Below are positions 47,860-59,434 of a stretch of DNA of 64,000 nt, piece by piece (positions within the stretch are counted from its first letter, which is position 1; every line of letters starts with the position of its first letter). Source of the DNA: Dactylonectria macrodidyma (Eukaryota > Ascomycota > Sordariomycetes > Hypocreales > Nectriaceae); contig JAGMUV010000009.1 in assembly GCA_020744425.1 (NCBI GenBank), positions 186,001 to 250,000 of the forward strand, in the 5' to 3' direction. A program made the position numbers and the translations under genes. The notes below the pieces were generated by a model. It worked only from the letters and a program-made list of their open reading frames with translations, did no database searches and had not been told where the DNA came from.

Positions 47860-49034
47860 TGTTGCGGTTCGAGGGGAAGAAGATGAACAAAACTTGGAAG
47901 CAATGGAGGAGTGAGGCAGTGCAACAGTAGATGTGATGGGCAAACGTTGGACAAACTTTGATGCGTGGGAGTATGTGAAGCGTGTCGAGACTGCAAGCAA
48001 TTGGGCCCTCGATAATATTTGTACCTTCATCACGCGAGAGCTCAAGCTACCCAGCTTCGAGCTGTCCCTTGTCGGCCGAGCTGCCTCTCCGCGGGGTAAA
48101 AGAAGCTCGGAGACGATGATCCCAACCCAAGCGAGTTCCCCATCCCCGGATTTGTGGGGTTGCAGCAAAATGGATCATGGTTCGAGTGAGAGGCTAGACC
48201 CGAGACCCTGGAAAACCGGGGATGTAGCTCGTTGGAGACAAGTGTTTTCGTTCCAACGGCATGTGATGGTTGCCGTTTAGACACAAAACCCGTCATATGC
48301 CCATCAAGGAAAGCAATCCTGCCCTTCGGGGTGGGCGTGCCGAGTTGCAGGGCTGATGCCGAGACGCATCTTGTCTGATGCCGAGATGCATTTGCTGACG
48401 CCTCTCGTACGCACGACCCCACACCATCCAGAAGGAGAAGGGCTCGCGTCTCTTGGAGAAACTTGTCAGACTTTCGTTTCTCTCTCTTACTCCCGCTTTC
48501 CCCACGTGAGACGTGACCTGAATGTGGAGAAGAATCCGGAGAGCTCGGGGCTTGATCTCGGGGTTCATGTCAAGATGGAGGAGATTATTGCAGTCTCGAC
48601 CGGCTCCGCCCCCGACCCCGTGCTTCTTTTCCTGCTCGGTCTGCGGCACCGAGAATGCATCCCCGAGTTCCTTTTTCTTTTCCTTCTCGTCTTTCTTCGT
48701 CCAGCACCGAGCACCCCCCTTGTTGCATTGTCCGATGTCACCGCGGCTCGCCTGGGGGAACGAATTCGCCTCTGGCGAGTGTCCCGCGGTCCCTTCCCTA
48801 GCCCACATCCGGCCGAGTCTGGGCCCAAGACAGACATGATGGGAGGCATTGGAGTAGTCCAGAGGCTGGGCGAGGACCGATCTGCCCCTCTCGACGAGAC
48901 AGAGACCCCTCACTGCCCGGTTGCAAGGTTAGGTTTGGGGCGTGCACGGCATCGTTGCGTAACAGAAGCATAAAACGTTGCCTCTTCCCTCTTCAGATCG
49001 AGATGAATACCACGCCACTATTCTCATCTCTACA
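47860..49034. promoter_or_regulatory. Divergent promoter, glycerol kinase / aquaglyceroporin
   Basis: This 1.17 kb gap must serve both divergent glycerol genes. It holds sequences fitting the CreA consensus SYGGGG: GCGGGG at 48091-48096 and GTGGGG at 48154-48159. This would suit glucose repression. Long frames on both strands here (48293-48913 minus, 48356-48973 plus) overlap each other and have no family features. Confidence 0.5.
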
Positions 49035-50172
49035 ATGCCCATCTCTGCCATCCAAGTCTCCATGTCTGACTCGTCCATTGAAAAATCAACCACCGTCCAG
49101 AACATCGAGATGGGAGGATCCAAGGTCCCCGAGCACGAGGAGGTCTCGTCCTCGTCGCTGGCTGCGCCATCTATGGAGGAAGAATTAGCCTGGAGCAGAA
49201 TTCGAGAGATCTGCCAGGTTGGCTTCTCCGAGTTCTTGGGTACTATGATCTTGATTCTGTTTGGCGACGGTGTCGTGGCCCAGGTCGTGCTGAGCAAGGG
49301 CACCAAGGGTGATTACCAGAGCATTTCGTGGGGTTGGGGGTAAGAACTAGCCGTCGATCATCTCTAATTGGATGTTGGATGCTAACAGTTTTACTTGTCA
49401 GATTGGGAGTCATGCTTGGAGTCTACTGCGGCGGCAAGTCCGGCGGCCATCTCAACCCAGCTGTGACGCTCGCCAACTGCCTCTACCGCGGCCTTCCATG
49501 GCGCAAGTTTCCCGTCTACTTCATTGGCCAGCTTCTTGGTGCCATGACTGGCGCTGCCATTGTCTATGCAAACTACAAATCGGCCATCAACATGTACGAA
49601 GGAGGAGCGAGTATCAGAACCGTCACCGGTGACACTGCCACCGCAGGCATCTTCTGCACGTATCCCGCGGAATTCATGACGCGCACCGGCATGTTCTTCT
49701 CCGAGTTTGTCGCCAGCACTATTCTCCAGTTCGTTATCTTTGCCCTGGTTGATAACGGCAACATTGGCGCCGGACCACTCTTGCCCTTGTGCCTGTTCTT
49801 CCTTATCTTTGGCATTGGCGCTTGCTTCGGCTGGGAAACCGGCTACGCTATCAACCTGGCCCGTGATTTCGGACCTCGTCTGGTTTCGTACATGATTGGA
49901 TATGGTTCCGAGGTTTGGTCCTTTGGAGGCTATTACTTCTGGGTACGTTTGAATCCGCCACCTTACTTTTGACTCTGGCTAACGTGGTTTCTCAGATCCC
50001 AATGGTTGCACCCTTCTGCGGCACTGCTTTCGGAGGTTTCCTGTATGACGTTTTCATGTACACCGGCGAGAGCCCCATCAACACCCCCGGACTTGGCTTC
50101 TGGCGTCTGTTCAAGCCTCGACGAGATGTGTGGTCCAACACATACAAGAAGCGATTCGACTCTCACGTCTAA
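49035..50172 (+). CDS. Aquaglyceroporin (MIP family)
   Basis: This is a major intrinsic protein channel of 340 residues in three exons (49035-49339, 49402-49942, 49996-50172). The first half-helix box is GGHLNPAVT and the second is INLARDFGPR, where NPA is replaced by NLA, as in yeast Fps1. The Asp after the second box (ARD) is typical of glycerol-conducting channels. About 65 polar N-terminal residues precede the first helix (FLGTMILILFGDGVVAQVVL). It would let glycerol cross the plasma membrane. I start at the first ATG in frame (49035); a later one at 49062 is possible. The splice after WGWG restores GLGVMLGVY, and all joins keep frame. Confidence 0.93.
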
Positions 50173-51926
50173 GTGCTGGTTTACTCAAAGGGCATGGAGA
50201 ATGGAACCACAACAAAAACAGAAACCATCTGGTCAAGGAGATCTGGGGATGGACAGATGAGGAGTTACAGTGAACCAGTCTAGCTACGAGGAACATACGG
50301 AACTTGTTTCATTGCTCAATTCATTCATGTTCTCGTTACACAAGCCACTAGCTATCAAAATAATACCATGTTTGAACTCAAGAATCAGACTGAAGTGAAT
50401 TTCAAGATTGTGACCTGCAAAAAAGAGTTTCACTCATGTGTGTTTGGCTGATGCACTCGTCAAAGTTGAGCGAACGATGTTGGTGGCGTAGCTGATGGAA
50501 GCGCTAGAAAACGCTTTGTCTTAGAATGGTAGGTTAAACAGTACATGCGCAAACCGTATGAGTGCTTTGGAAAATTCTTCATCTCAGATGCTATACTCTA
50601 CACCTGTTTCTTGCAATTGACGTGCATGATCAATCGCATGATGCAGACTCAATCTGAAGATATCACACGAACCCTGCATCCGATCCTCCGGTGGCAATGT
50701 CTACTTCAAGTCGCCTCATCCGATAAAAAGAAACTCTAGGTTAGGCTCTTGGCCTTGTCTTGTCTCAGCGGGGGATTCCGCATTCAGACCTGGGTATGCG
50801 TATCCTGTGTCACTGAGATCATTTCCACATTTGCATGCTTCATTCACCGTTTCTGCAACGCAAGGACCAACATCCATTCCAAGCATCCATCCAACCAACC
50901 AACCAACCAACCTACCCATCACAATACTACGTAGTAAAGAGGTCACCTGCGCCTCCAAAAAACAAGCCTCGGCATAGAACTCCAAGCCAACAGCAGAGCA
51001 AGGATCTACCTGGGGAAAGAAAAACTGGGCCTGGTTGGTTGCGGCTAAAATCTGAGCTTACCTTCCGTAGCGTGAGGGTAGGCGCTTTGCGAAACCGGGA
51101 ATAAGTTCTAGGTGCCGAATGGAGACATTCCAGGGTTTATCGCTGCTGCCTACCCGTCCTGCACCTATCACCTGAGCGGGTGAAACGGTCCGAATAGTAC
51201 GTACAGTGAGGATGCCACCCCCCCCTTGAGGCTAGAAAACACTTGGCTTTTCTTCATGGTAAGGGGGGCTGGTCGAGATAGCTTTCGGGAAAGGCGTCGC
51301 AGCGTTCGGCCGAGATGCGGAGCCATGTGGTTCGTGCAGACTCGGTTCGGTCTACCGAGACCGAGTTGCAGATTCTCGGTATCAGAGGACCGAGGTGCAT
51401 TAGCGTCGCTGTCGTTGCTGCGAATTGCAGTTGACAATCCTCCAGCTCAAACATCACAGCCATGTTGAGCCCCGGCATATCCAACGCCGCGACTCTTTAG
51501 AATCCAAGCTCCGTCCTATCCATGCTCATAGATTAATAGCTCGAAGGCTGGACTGCGGGGCGTATCCGTATTGTCCCGAGGAGCTGACGCGAAAAGAGTA
51601 AGCCGAGGGCAAGAGAGACAACACTTTGCTGGTACCGGTGGGCCTGGACGTCATGGGATTGCAGCGAAGATGGGACTCGTGCGTCACTGGCAATGCAGAT
51701 ACTGACTTTTTTTTCTGGTGTTGCGACATACCGCACGTGTGTCGATATTTCTCACGCAGTCGTTGCTTCGCATCACGTAGCTCGTTATATCCCTCAAGCT
51801 GCTTAAGCAGTCAAGACAGCTTGATCCCGTTTTCAGACATCATCCCGCTTCATAACACTTGATCAAGAAGAGGTCCCGGCTTGGAACCTGCAACGACAAT
51901 TGAAACCGTCAAAGCCAGAACCAACA
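50173..51926. other. Intergenic, glycerol-3-phosphate dehydrogenase promoter
   Basis: No gene is supported in 1.75 kb. It holds a (CCAA)n microsatellite at 50891-50912 and a C-run at 51212-51220, and should contain the promoter of the dehydrogenase. Confidence 0.5.
50891..50912. repeat. (CCAA)n microsatellite
   Basis: Five and a half perfect CCAA units, 22 bases in all. Confidence 0.9.
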
Positions 51927-53987
51927 ATGTCGTCTCGACTCGCCAGCGTTCGGCGGCCGCTCGTGGCCTCTGCCGCAGTCCTGGCCACCGTGACCAGCGT
52001 CGGCTTGGCTTACAGGTTCCGTAGCAGCAACGACACCATCAAGATGCCCATTGTTCCCGTCCAACGCGACCACAATGGAAAGATTCAGCCGCCGACGTTC
52101 CCATCGATCAAGCCTCGCGCTCAGCAGCTTGCTGATCTGCGTCAGCGCGGAACGCCCGGGACTACTGAGGAATACGACCTCCTCGTCATCGGAGGCGGTG
52201 CCACGGGAACTGGTATCGCGCTCGACGCTGTGACGCGCGGGCTCAAGGTCGCACTCGTCGAACGCGATGACTTCTCCTCTGGCACCAGCTCCAAAAGCAC
52301 CAAGCTCGTCCACGGCGGTGTCCGCTATCTCGAAAAGGCCGTCTGGAACCTCGACTACTCGCAGCTCCAGCTCGTCATGGAGGCTCTGCACGAGCGCAAA
52401 GCTTTTCTCGACATTGCGCCGCATCTTTCCAAGTCGCTGCCGATTCTGCTGCCAATGCAGCATTGGTGGCAAGCTCCATACGTCCTCGCGGGGACAATCA
52501 CATACGACCTTCTCGCTGGCTCTCGAGGTCTTGAGCGCTCGTTCTTCTTGAGCAAGAGCAAAGCCGTCAGCGAATTCCCCATGCTGCGCCAGGATAACCT
52601 TTTTGGTGCGGTTGTATACCACGACGGCCAGCACAACGACTCCCGGATGAACATTTCCCTGGCGATGACAGCGTCACTATATGGAGCGACGGTCCTCAAC
52701 TACGTCGAAGTCACGGGCCTAGAAAAAGATGCAAACGGCAAGATTCACGGCGCGAAAATGCGAGACACTTTGGCTTCTTCGGATGGCAACGCTGGCAAGG
52801 AGTTCACCGTCCGCGCAAAGGGCGTCATCAACGCCACAGGTCCCTTTGCAGATGCCGTCGAGCACATGGACGATCCGTCTCGCAAGAATCTAGTAGCCCC
52901 CGCTTCTGGAGCCCACATCATTCTTCCCAAGTCACTTTGCCCCAACAAGATGGGCATGCTCAATGCTTCTTCAGATGGACGAGTCGTCTTCATCTTGCCC
53001 TGGGAGGGGCGCACTCTCGCCGGAACGACTGACAACCCTTGCGAGATTGAGCGAAATCCGATTGCGCGAGGGGATGAGGTCGAGTTCATCTTAAAAGAAG
53101 TCAGCAAGCTTCTAGAGCCGGGCTCGGTTCTCACGAGGTCAGACGTTTTGGCTACATGGTCAGGTAAGTAGCTTCGGCGTTCTCGTTCTCGGTGTGATTT
53201 TTTCTAACAAATTCTAGGCATCCGGCCTCTAATCATGGACCCCCAAGCGAAGAATACCGAGTCCCTCGTTCGCAGCCATCTCATCACTGTCTCTCCTTCC
53301 GGCCTTCTTACATGCTCCGGTGGCAAATGGACCACCTATCGCCGAATGGCCGAGGAAACCGTTGACGAAGCGATCAAGACTTTCGACCTGAAACCTCAAG
53401 CGACTGTACTCCCCGATATCAGCGGTGCCAGCCTCCCGCAATTCACTACCAACGGCGTATGCGTCACTGAAAAATTACCTGTTATTGGTGCACATGGCTA
53501 TTCGCCTTCACTAGCATCACAATTGATGGAAGTCCATCCCATCTCAGCCGAAATCGCCCACCACTTGGCTACCAACTACGGAGACCGCGCCTGGGCTGTC
53601 CTCTCCAGTACTTCATCACAATACACCCAGCTTCTACCATCCTTTCCTATACTAGAAGCCGAGATTCGTCATGGCGTTCGAGCTGAGGCTGCGTGCACAG
53701 TGCAAGACATCATCTCTCGGCGGACACGGTTGTCATTCCTTGACGTCGAGGGTGCTCTAAAGGCACTTCCTCGCGTGATTGACATTATGGCAGACGAGCT
53801 GAACTGGAGTGAGGTCAGAAAGCAGCACGAGTGGCTAGAAGCAGTCACCTTCCTAAAATCTATGGGGTTGGCCCCCGAGAAGTGCCAAAAGACTCGTGAG
53901 GAGGTTCCAGTAAGCCTGGCAACCTCGAAGAAATTGGCCATGAAGGAGTTATCAGCATCATCAGGTGGCATGTTATTGGATTGTTAA
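51927..53987 (+). CDS. GUT2: Mitochondrial FAD-dependent glycerol-3-phosphate dehydrogenase
   Basis: This is a FAD glycerol-3-phosphate dehydrogenase of 668 residues in two exons (51927-53163, 53218-53987). The N terminus has a basic presequence followed by a hydrophobic stretch (LVASAAVLATVTSVGLAY), fitting import to the mitochondrial inner membrane. The FAD loop is IGGGATGTG (89-96), then SSGTSSKSTKLVHGGVRYLEKA, a strong family signature, and WSGIRPL across the splice, followed by TCSGGKWTTYRRMAEE. No calcium-binding EF hands are seen, as in other fungi. It oxidises glycerol-3-phosphate to dihydroxyacetone phosphate and feeds electrons to ubiquinone. The symbol is that of the yeast orthologue. 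Together with the kinase and channel it completes glycerol catabolism. Confidence 0.95.
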
Positions 53988-54667
53988 ACAGAATTTGATG
54001 ATTTCAACATTGCTTCTTCTAGCAGTCTTCTATCATATACTTTAGCCCCTTCAAATTGAACATATACAAGTCTTGAAGCTTGTTTTTTAAGATCACGCTA
54101 GGCACCCAAATTAATGACTTTAAGCTTTTCATATGAAACCCCTTGCTTTGGCACCCGTTTAGTTGACAATGATTCCCATGAGTAGAATGTGAAAATAGGG
54201 CATAGTCTACGCACAGCATTGCGGGTCATCCGATGTTCCTTCGTCAACAGATACCAGCCATGACTTGCGTAGCTTACATACAAATGTACACAATTCGCTC
54301 CTTAAAATCTCTTACTTTATTGGACGGCGCTCAATACTTAGTATCTATTCTGCGCAAGTCGGCTGAAAGTAACCCAGAATTCTCAGTTCGCGATACTTGG
54401 TCCAGGGTAGCTACCTGAGAATAGGAGAGTAGGGACGTGGGGGTGTTTGATGGGGCCGACTTGCGGAATAATTCTAGCGCCGGCTTTCGTACACCTGCGT
54501 TGATAACCTATGCTCACTTGGCCCAATAAGAAATTCTTCCGAGGGATGAATAACTATGTTAATCCGATGAGCGAATCTAGGGCGTCGAGGCAGCGCTACC
54601 CTTCTGATGAGTCTAAAGAGTGGACTCATCTCATGGGTATTGGCGCGACGCCACCCTACTGTGAGCA
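53988..54667. other. Intergenic
   Basis: No gene is supported in 680 bases after the dehydrogenase stop. From here to the right edge sequence conservation looks poor and gene relics begin. Confidence 0.5.
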
Positions 54668-55020
54668 ATGGACGATCTATCCCTCACTGAGCTTGCCGTG
54701 CATATAGACGATACTATAACTAGAAGAGTCGCCCATATTCCCAATGAACACCAAACACCAGTGGCCCAGGCACTGTCCAAGTGCTCCGACTGCAACACTG
54801 AGCATATTCCTCGGCGACTAGTGGTTTGCGTCGACAGTACCTGGGTGGAAGAAGATGGTGCGGAAGGTACCGCAGAGTTTTGAGTAGCAAAGCGTGATCT
54901 GAATCGCTGACAGGAATGATCTAGGTGACTCTGAGAATCACCCATCTAATGGTTTTTGGATCTGGTTAGCCGTGAAAAAGGGCGTGGTGAAGGGAAAGGA
55001 TGGCAAGCTCTGGGACCAAG
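54668..55020 (+). pseudogene. DUF2235 (alpha/beta hydrolase-like) gene fragment
   Basis: This is an N-terminal relic of a fungal DUF2235 protein. The frame from 54668 ends in RRLVVCVDSTWVEEDGAEG, matching the family start (R-R-L-V-V-C-D-G-T-W) with Gly changed to Ser. After an intron-like stretch (GTACCG..CTGACAG) a second block reads ENHPSN and KKGVVKGKDGKLWDQ, as in the family. The two blocks do not join in frame with the visible splice sites, and nothing of the remaining hydrolase domain follows; a GTAAGT at 55020 leads nowhere. So it is broken and truncated. Identification rests on two short matches and is moderate. Confidence 0.5.
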
Positions 55021-55160
55021 TAAGTCATTATTCAAAGAAACACCAAAGCCCGCGCTAAGTGAGGGACCCAGGAACTTGTTAAAGGCACATAGTGACTCTC
55101 GGCGTTCGTCGTGATGATACTAATACTGTGCGTAGACTTCTAAGTTGTTGCCCACACTAT

Positions 55161-55195
55161 CAAGGACGAGTTGCTTCTATCACAAAGTCAAAAAA
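55161..55195 (+). repeat. Dispersed repeat, copy 2
   Basis: This is the partner of 30406-30440 (32 of 35 identical). It lies 140 bases downstream of the DUF2235 relic and upstream of the broken RTA1 gene. Confidence 0.65.
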
Positions 55196-55475
55196 AACAC
55201 AGTATTCTTTACGTTAGCATTCCAAGACCCAATGCTTTCACAGCTGCTTAAGTATTTCTAGCTCATGCGAGCTAGGAAGTTTAGATTTTAAGGATTATAA
55301 TGCTGCGTCGAAACCACCCTCTTGATGCCCGCCGCTGAACAAAAGAAAAACTAGCCCGTCCGGTCTGTTGTCTTTCAGTCCATCCCGCCCATAGTCTAAC
55401 ACCAGCCTTGAGCGGTTTGTTCCCGCGCTGTGGGCGGTCGAGGTCGTGGTGTCCACCCCGGGGCCCTCTTTACCG

Positions 55476-56368
55476 TTACTGTGTCTCCTCGTCCGAGGTG
55501 CCCGACGAGTGCTTCTCCTGGAGGAAGGTGTCGCCCTTGAGCGCGGACTTGAGCTTGTTGGGGTACTGCCACAGGAACTAGGCTATGGCGATGGCTATGG
55601 CGCTCGCCTCAAACACGTACACGCCTCATTCGACACTCAACAGGTGCCTGTCTTGGCGCACCGCGTACTCGAACAAGCGGAACACGTTCCGCATCATGAC
55701 CAGCCACGACGTGATGTACAGCATGTACGGCGTTCACTGCCACGGCACACCGCTCTTCTCGCCCGACCCGGCTACCCGGCTCAACCGCATGTTAATCGCC
55801 ATGACCACCACGATGAACACGCCGAAGACGAGGATCTAGAAAATCAGGCCGCCCATAATGACGTTGGTGTCTAACTTGACGTTGCTCGAACCGCCACCCG
55901 TCGACTGGATGAGGAAGCTGATAACAACCTCGGCGACGAATATGCCTGTCAGCCAGTGCAATCGGCGAGTAGCTCTCGCTGTCGACTGCGCGGATGAACT
56001 TGCTAAGCGTCATGTAGAGCGAAGCAGCGAACAGGATCGGTGCGAGGAGGATGAGGAGGAGCTGGATGACGTAGGGCTTGACCTCACCCGTATTGCTGTG
56101 GGCCACGGCTCGCGCACCGTACCCGACAATCTCAACTTAAGGCCTGCCAATGCTTGTTCGTGCCAGGTCTGAGGGAGGGATCCGACTTACAGATGCCGCC
56201 CACCACGAACGGGATACAGAACCACGTTCTGTGACGGAACATCCTGAACAGGTGGCCCAGTGTCAGGATGCCAAAAAAGACGGCCGCCGCGGCGATGCCG
56301 CCAGGCCGAGACGAGAGGTGCTGTGACAGGCAGTGGCCATTGTATATCCCCAAAGCCACTATCGTCAC
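55476..56368 (-). pseudogene. RTA1-like membrane protein, broken
   Basis: This is a decayed RTA1-family gene (lipid-translocating-exporter-like, seven helices). Exon 1 (56191-56368) has FGILTLGHLFRMFRHRTW; an intact intron (56136-56190, GTAAGT..AAG) leads to EIVGYGARAVAH, then PYVIQLLLILLAPILFAASLYM. The frame shifts once near 55963, after which the family continues (WLTGIFVAEVVISFLIQ, GGGSSNVKLDTNVIMGG, LYITSWLVMMRNVFRLFEYA, FLWQYPNKL). Four in-frame stops interrupt it at 55836-55838, 55734-55736, 55626-55628 and 55578-55580. By comparison with the family these fall where Gln, Arg or Trp codons would give stops through single C:G-to-T:A changes. The relic is still easy to read, so the loss is recent or was caused by point mutation. 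Confidence 0.8.
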
Positions 56369-57652
56369 GGTTTGAGATGATTTGGGGCGGTGTCAAGGTC
56401 GGGTCGGGGGGGTTGGTTTGGGGTTGGGGTTGCTGTATATGCCAGAGACCAAGATATGGAAGAATAAGAGGACATGAAACACAAGGACGCCAAACAGAAG
56501 AGACAAAGACGGAGATGGAAGATGAGGACGAGGATGGAGATGCCAAGGAACAACATGGCCTTGACGTTCTCTCAGGCCCTGCTGATTTGGAACGTTCCAG
56601 GTCCCAAACCCCGGCAGGACGCAAACGGCGCGACAAGTCCCTGTTGACTTAGTTTATGTCTTGTAAAGGACGTCAACTCGCACTCGCATTCTGGTGTGGG
56701 ACTCACCCAACATCCTAGAAGCGACGTCGGTCTCGCGATTCGATCTAATGGGGGGCGCACCAAGGCTGATACGTTTGGCAGGGGGTTAGATCGGTCTCGC
56801 AACCCAATGTCATTGGCAGACGAACAAATTGCACTAAAATGTGAGCTATTCCGGGCTAGTGGGGCCGAGTTACGTTTAGCTTTCACAGTTCCGCGGTCTC
56901 ATCCCGGTCGATCGTATGTATACGCGGAGTATAACTGGGATAAGATGCCCCCTTTCCGGCTGACCACCAGCTCTTCCGTGCCGTTCCACATAACGGCACG
57001 TCTCCAGGGCCAGAGGCGTGGCTGAGCAGGACTTGCTTCATACCTCCTGGTCGGCCCTGCAGGGAAAACAGCCTTTGACGATGCCGCCGCCTCTTATCAT
57101 TTGCTCAAAAATCTTAGAGAGCTAGCTTAGTCTCTTCGGTTTGGCATCTAAGTAGTATCCAAGCTCATCGTCCCCGGTATCTTGGCGGGAAGATACGCGC
57201 TTACAGCTCCGGGATATGGTTAATCTAAATAAGCATCCTAGCAGCTCTCAGGCCCACACGCTCCTTTGATGCACGCTCATCTAAGTGGAGCTGTCAATAT
57301 TGATACGAAGGAGCTCAGAATCTTCGAACAAGGAGACAGCAGAAGCGTCCAACAACAAGCCGCAAGCCGTCAGGGATGATACTACGGAGCGCATGGCTGA
57401 CGGAGAAGGCGGCCCCAGTTTATTGCCTCATGGTAGTACATATATCGAGGTCGCCGAATCCTTCCCATCCCCTTAGTGTTTAGATTAAAACCAGCATTCT
57501 GATTCTTCTTCTGATTCTTCTTCTGATTTACTTCATAATACTTCATTAAACACACTTCCTAGTGGGCTTCTCTAACTTGAGCCCGCAGTCTGTCCCTACC
57601 GATTTTCAAGCATAAAACTCCCAAGGCTACGATACCCGCCAACACTGACAAA
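56369..57652. other. Intergenic
   Basis: No gene is supported in 1.28 kb. A perfect 12-base direct repeat (GATTCTTCTTCT twice, 57501-57524) lies in the leader of the next gene. Confidence 0.5.
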
Positions 57653-58403
57653 ATGGGTTTCTTTGACCCCGAGCACAAGACTAAAGCGCACATCTTCGAG
57701 CTGCTGCTGATTATGGGAGCCGTAGGGTTGACCGTGGGACGTATGATACGCGCGGATATGCCCATGACTAGAGCCGACACCATTGCGCTCGGCATGGTGA
57801 GTGAAAGAGCCCTTACACCCCGAGGCGCGGGCATTAGATGGCCGCCACCGTTGGCACGGAATACTAATCCACGTCGGCCACGCCTATAGGGAGGCAAATC
57901 CACGCTCATTATCGGCTACCAGCTTCTGACGGAGCACAACCGCAGGATGAGGCGTTTCTACAGTCGCAAGGCCTGCCTCATCCTCAACACGCTCGAGATT
58001 GCCTTCTGGGGAGGCGTCGTCTACTTCTCCCACATGTCCACCTCGGCTATGTGCCCCCTGGACAAGGACCTCGGGGTGACCTGCATCATGGGATGGACCA
58101 TTATTGGTCTGGCTGTCTTCATCTGGTTAGCTACTCCCCCTCTCCCCCGAGGAGACTTGAGGGACGCCTCAACCGTGCTGACCAGAACAACCATCCAGCG
58201 TCATGTCCGCCTATGCCGCCATCCTGTCCGCCATTGAGCTCCGCCACCCCCAAGAAGAGACCGACAACCGCAAGTTTGCGCAATTAACAGACGCATTCGA
58301 CGACAATCACCCGCTCCGCCCCGTCCCTTCCCTCCCCCAGCCGGCCGGCCGGGACACCGAACAGTACTACACTCAGTATCCGTCAAGAAATCCGGGGTAT
58401 TAG
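57653..58403 (+). CDS. Small four-helix membrane protein, unknown function
   Basis: This is a predicted membrane protein of 194 residues in three exons (57653-57796, 57890-58125, 58199-58403), with all joins in frame. It begins MGFFDPEHKTKAHIFELL. Helices are seen at LLIMGAVGLTVGRMI, in the region around STLIIGYQLL, at ILNTLEIAFWGGVVYF, and at MGWTIIGLAVFICVMSAYAA, followed by a polar tail ending in YYTQYPSRNPGY. The first and second exons fit a MARVEL-like tetraspan layout, but no family signature is certain. The last acceptor (AG at 58197-58198) keeps frame and continues the fourth helix, which supports the model. Function is unknown. Confidence 0.6.
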
Positions 58404-59101
58404 TTGGGGCTCGGTAGGGAGACCCAGCCAAAGTGTGCCAGCGCTCTCATCCACGGCACTTTGGCGGTATGCCATGCTATATGCAACCGCTCATTCTGTA
58501 TATTTCTTTTGTTTAGGTCGGCTCTCGGGTACCAAGGCAGCAAGCATCCTACCTCTGATTACCCATTGGTGTCCATGGATTTATAGACACGAGGCATAGA
58601 AGGGCCGATGGCTCGTAACGAAGCCGTCATATCTAGTGAAAGAGGGCCAAGTGCTGGCTAGTCCAACTGGTCAGGGAAACACATGGGACATTAGGTGGCG
58701 AAGAAAAGGCGGATATACCTGGCAAGGCTATCGGTATGATGACATGCACTGTCAAGGGCCTGATTATAATTACTTCATTGAGGATCAGATCGCCGGGTTC
58801 CATTGCAACGAATGAGAATATATCAATGCTTCATAAGCCAGGTACAGGCCGATATAATCCGAAATTATGGACGGCCCTATCCTAAACGCATTCCTTAATA
58901 CCTAGGTATCTCTAAGCTATCCTTAGGCTATCCTAAGCTATTTAGGCGAAGCCTACAACAAGCGCTACCCGATCTATATGGCATCAAGGTATCCTAGGGG
59001 CTTGCTTTCAACGACTATCGTGAGTTTATTTTTCAGACTTTTATGGGGCAGACGAATCTCCACAGTGGTGGAAGGATCACGCTCAGCTCCAAGCCAGCGA
59101 T
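58404..59101. other. Intergenic with short CTAAGCTA-type repeats
   Basis: No gene is supported. Around 58900-58950 short words (CTAAGCTATCC, TTAGGCTATCC, CTAAGCTATTTAGG) alternate and can fold on each other. Confidence 0.4.
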
Positions 59102-59434
59102 ATGAGATTGTATGGCACCGCGTTCCTGGGTTCTAGTATGACAACGGAGATTTTCAGAGGGATGTTCTTTGTGCATTTGGCGCCCGCGGCCGTTTTTTCA
59201 GGGGCCGCAGCCGCAATGGTTGGAACAGTCTTGTCGGTCCTGAAGCTTGGGAAGTCGGCCAATAGAGTAAGAGACGAAGAGTGGCTAGGGAAGACATTTA
59301 CTGTCTTGTTGGTACAGTCGGCTTGTATGATCCTGGTGCACAAGAAGCTCTTCTGGCTCGGGATCAAGCACGTCACCTCGAGAGAGCTCATTGCGAGAGC
59401 CGCGATTGAAGTGTTGAAGCTGCTCCTAAGATAG
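59102..59434 (+). CDS. Possible small hydrophobic protein
   Basis: An intact frame of 110 residues with a hydrophobic stretch (FFVHLAPAAVFSGAAAAMVGTVLSVLKL) and a second weaker one (FTVLLVQSACMILVH). I do not recognise it. It has no visible intron and could be chance, a relic of a larger membrane protein, or a real small protein. Confidence 0.25.
   Translation: MRLYGTAFLGSSMTTEIFRGMFFVHLAPAAVFSGAAAAMVGTVLSVLKLGKSANRVRDEEWLGKTFTVLLVQSACMILVHKKLFWLGIKHVTSRELIARAAIEVLKLLLR

Noticed and set aside
47860..48168. N-terminal extension of glycerol kinase
   Set aside because: The frame is open, but the added 103 residues do not look like a kinase or a targeting signal, and the ATG at 47859 stands right before the conserved start.
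48293..48973. Two overlapping frames of about 205 codons on opposite strands
   Set aside because: They overlap each other inside the divergent glycerol promoter, are low in complexity and rich in Arg/Pro, and match no family.
51909..52634. 241-codon frame antisense to the glycerol-3-phosphate dehydrogenase
   Set aside because: It is a mirror of the GC-rich codons of a well-conserved gene on the plus strand and has no family features.
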